In this document: positions 62,419-64,000 of the stretch, in pieces
Numbering within the stretch: position 1 is the stretch's first letter
Layout: every line of letters starts with the position of its first letter
Source of the DNA: Terribacillus saccharophilus
Lineage (GTDB): Bacteria > Bacillota > Bacilli > Bacillales > Amphibacillaceae
DNA length: 64,000 nt
Assembly: GCF_002272745.1 (NCBI RefSeq)
Contig: NZ_NPBD01000011.1
Coordinates: 1-64,000, forward strand
Direction: 5' to 3'
The notes under the pieces: generated by a model
The model's input: only the letters and a program-made list of their open reading frames with translations
Told to the model about the DNA's origin: nothing
Databases searched by the model: none
Position numbers and translations under genes: made by a program

Positions 62419-64000
62419 ATGAGAAAACGAGGTATTACTATCAAGCTGTTCGCTGTGACAGCTTTATTCTTCTTGGCATTTTACGCAATGATCATGATTT
62501 TCCAGCTTGTGTTTTTTGATAGCTTTTACCAGCAATATAAAACAAAAGAAGCGGCCGAACATCTGCATTCAATGGCACAAGGCTATGAGGAGAATTCCTG
62601 GAATGCAGAGGAGCTGACAAAACACACGCTGTCTTATATGCAGGAGGCGAAGAGTCCTTTAACGATTGTCGATGCAGAAGGATATCAGCTGGTACAAGAT
62701 CCGTTCCACATTATGCTGGAAACAGAGGACGGAGGGGTTCTCGAAGTGGCGTTATCTTTGTTTGTCACTGATTATGGCAACGACTTGAATGCGTTGAACA
62801 TCAGAAAAGGAGATACGCTAGAGATTTATGGAGAATCAGATTTGTCGGTCACTTCGGTCATTTACCCATCTGTTATCACGAAGGATGAGGAAAGTGTCGG
62901 TGAACATCTGGAAGAGAATGAAATAACACTCGAAGGAAAAGTAAAAAGTGTTTCGCTTCCTCAGGCCGGTATGTCCAATAGAGGATTAGGCCTGCTTTAT
63001 GATGCCCTGCTGGAATGGTTCCCACTTGATGAAGATCTGCTGAAGCAGCTTAACGATGGGAAAAGCCAGCAGCTGAACTGGGTGGAACCATGGACTGGAA
63101 AGCATAATCTAGTACTGATAGAGCCGATTAAAAAAGACGGAGAAATGCAATATTTGTTCTCGGTCACATCTTTACAGGAAACCAAAGATACAAATGAAGC
63201 ACTGCGGGTATTTTATCTGTATATCGGTATTGCTGGCATCTTCCTCATTCTTTTGCTTTCTTTGTTTTACTCTCGTCTTGTGAGCAGCCCATTAATCAAG
63301 CTGAATGAAATGGCTAAAAAAATGGTTCATCTGGACTTTTCATCGGTGAAGCCAATCAAGCAAAAAGATGAACTTGGCAGTCTATCCAATAACATGCTGA
63401 TCATGGCACAGAACTTAGATATAGCACTGGACGATTTGAAACGTGCCAATGAAAAGCTGAAGCAGGATATGGAGAAACGCAAACAGATGGAAAAAGCGCA
63501 GCGAGAATTTTTCGAGCACGCTTCTCATGAACTCAAGACACCGCTCAGTATTGTCAAAAGCTTTGCAGAAGGGCTGCAAGATGGAATTAGTCCAGACAAA
63601 CACGATCACTATATTGACGTAATCATCGAGGAATCCGACAAGATGCAAGTACTGATCGGAGATATGCTGGATTTGGCCAAGCTTGAGAACGGAGCTATTA
63701 AACTAAGAAAATCATCATTTCTGCTGAGTGAAATGATAGAGGATCTTTCCGATAAACTGTATTGCATGGCAAAAGAGAAACAAGTTTCCATTGAAGTGAT
63801 GCCGAGGAATGAAATGCCAATTACGGCGGATTATGAGTGGATGGAGCGGGTGATGCGGAATCTGCTTGTTAATGCAGTACGTCACAGTGAAACAAATTCT
63901 GTCATTACTATCCGTATCGAAACTGACTTGGACACCTCGCGCAGTGTGTTCATGATAGACAACAAAGGAATTCAAATACCAGAGGAGCAGCTTGATAAAA
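62419..64000 (+). CDS. Sensor histidine kinase with HAMP domain, cut by the window end
   Basis: Open from ATG 62419 (AAAGGAG upstream) to the last base, 527 codons without stop. Membrane helix at about 8-30, extracytoplasmic domain about 31-255, second helix about 262-282, HAMP about 283-335, coiled coil, HisKA with His370 in FEHASHELKTPLSIVKSF, and the N box RNLLVNAVRHS. The G1 region begins at the end as DNKGIQIPEE. It resembles BaeS/YkoH-type kinases of cell-envelope systems. The usual upstream response-regulator gene is absent; the gene before it is a minus-strand cupin. Confidence 0.88.
   Translation, partial: MRKRGITIKLFAVTALFFLAFYAMIMIFQLVFFDSFYQQYKTKEAAEHLHSMAQGYEENSWNAEELTKHTLSYMQEAKSPLTIVDAEGYQLVQDPFHIMLETEDGGVLEVALSLFVTDYGNDLNALNIRKGDTLEIYGESDLSVTSVIYPSVITKDEESVGEHLEENEITLEGKVKSVSLPQAGMSNRGLGLLYDALLEWFPLDEDLLKQLNDGKSQQLNWVEPWTGKHNLVLIEPIKKDGEMQYLFSVTSLQETKDTNEALRVFYLYIGIAGIFLILLLSLFYSRLVSSPLIKLNEMAKKMVHLDFSSVKPIKQKDELGSLSNNMLIMAQNLDIALDDLKRANEKLKQDMEKRKQMEKAQREFFEHASHELKTPLSIVKSFAEGLQDGISPDKHDHYIDVIIEESDKMQVLIGDMLDLAKLENGAIKLRKSSFLLSEMIEDLSDKLYCMAKEKQVSIEVMPRNEMPITADYEWMERVMRNLLVNAVRHSETNSVITIRIETDLDTSRSVFMIDNKGIQIPEEQLDK

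Overview
The window reads as a low-to-moderate GC Firmicute of the family Bacillaceae. Strong AGGAGG-type ribosome sites, frequent TTG/GTG starts, sigma-A promoters with 17-bp spacers, CcpA (cre) sites, an AraR regulon, a T-box riboswitch, NsrR/Hmp and HxlR/PadR/PRD regulators all fit. Protein similarity to Bacillus subtilis Ara proteins is high, but the gene order differs (araD-araB-araA, then araR, araN, abfA, araP, araQ). A halotolerant Bacillaceae genus such as Terribacillus is my guess, not something I can prove. I see no rRNA, tRNA, CRISPR array, prophage or intact insertion sequence.

Layout. 1-5.4 kb: an AAA+ ATPase with a membrane-anchored TPR partner (minus strand), an ABC-type ATPase, two GNAT acetyltransferases and a DJ-1/PfpI protein. 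5.5-11.2 kb: a PRD-type PTS regulator, a lactose/cellobiose-family PTS (IIC, IIB, IIA) and an M20 amidohydrolase. 11.3-29 kb: a large arabinan/arabinose utilisation region. It holds araD-araB-araA, a HAD phosphatase and a Crp-like regulator (minus), araR, araN, then abfA-araP-araQ-yesL-like-abf2-araM-(Cys-rich small protein)-araL-GH43. At least seven AraR-like operators and three cre sites lie in it. Arabino-oligosaccharides would enter through AraNPQ, be trimmed inside the cell by two GH51 enzymes and a GH43 enzyme, and reach xylulose-5-phosphate through AraA, AraB and AraD. No transporter ATPase is encoded here, so a shared MsmX-type ATPase is presumably elsewhere.

29-33 kb: a LacI regulator, a LacY-type sugar/proton symporter and a GH32 sucrase, with an operator-promoter-cre block between regulator and symporter. 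33-38 kb: a YhgE/Pip-type membrane protein with a PadR-like regulator, then an M20 hydrolase, a DUF3100 membrane protein and a small membrane protein in overlapping order. 38-42.2 kb is a decaying accessory stretch: a twice-frameshifted SRPBCC gene, a VOC tail fragment, a DinB gene without a convincing standard start, a VOC protein, DUF2332, and a start-less serine hydrolase joined to a PadR gene by an apparent deletion.

42.3-47.5 kb: redox and quinone/azo stress genes (NmrA-type reductase, AzoR, HxlR regulator, LLM monooxygenase plus FMN reductase). AzoR and HxlR share a 28-bp upstream element with 26 identical positions. 47.5-54 kb: a lipoprotein, two very small proteins, a T-box-controlled amino-acid permease, a second permease, and a TetR/SDR divergent pair. 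54-58.4 kb: a CitA/DcuS-type two-component system next to a CitMHS citrate-type transporter (cre and inverted repeat upstream), then a PfpI protein. 58.4-64 kb: divergent YwnB-like reductase and Rrf2 regulator, divergent hmp and nsrR with an NsrR box over the hmp promoter, a cupin protein, and a sensor kinase cut by the window end.

Most of this is recognisable metabolism. The parts I find least described are the AAA+/TPR pair, the M20-DUF3100-small membrane protein operon, the Cys-rich protein inside the arabinose operon, the AraR box in front of the Crp-like gene, and the shared HxlR element. I did not find a clearly new system.
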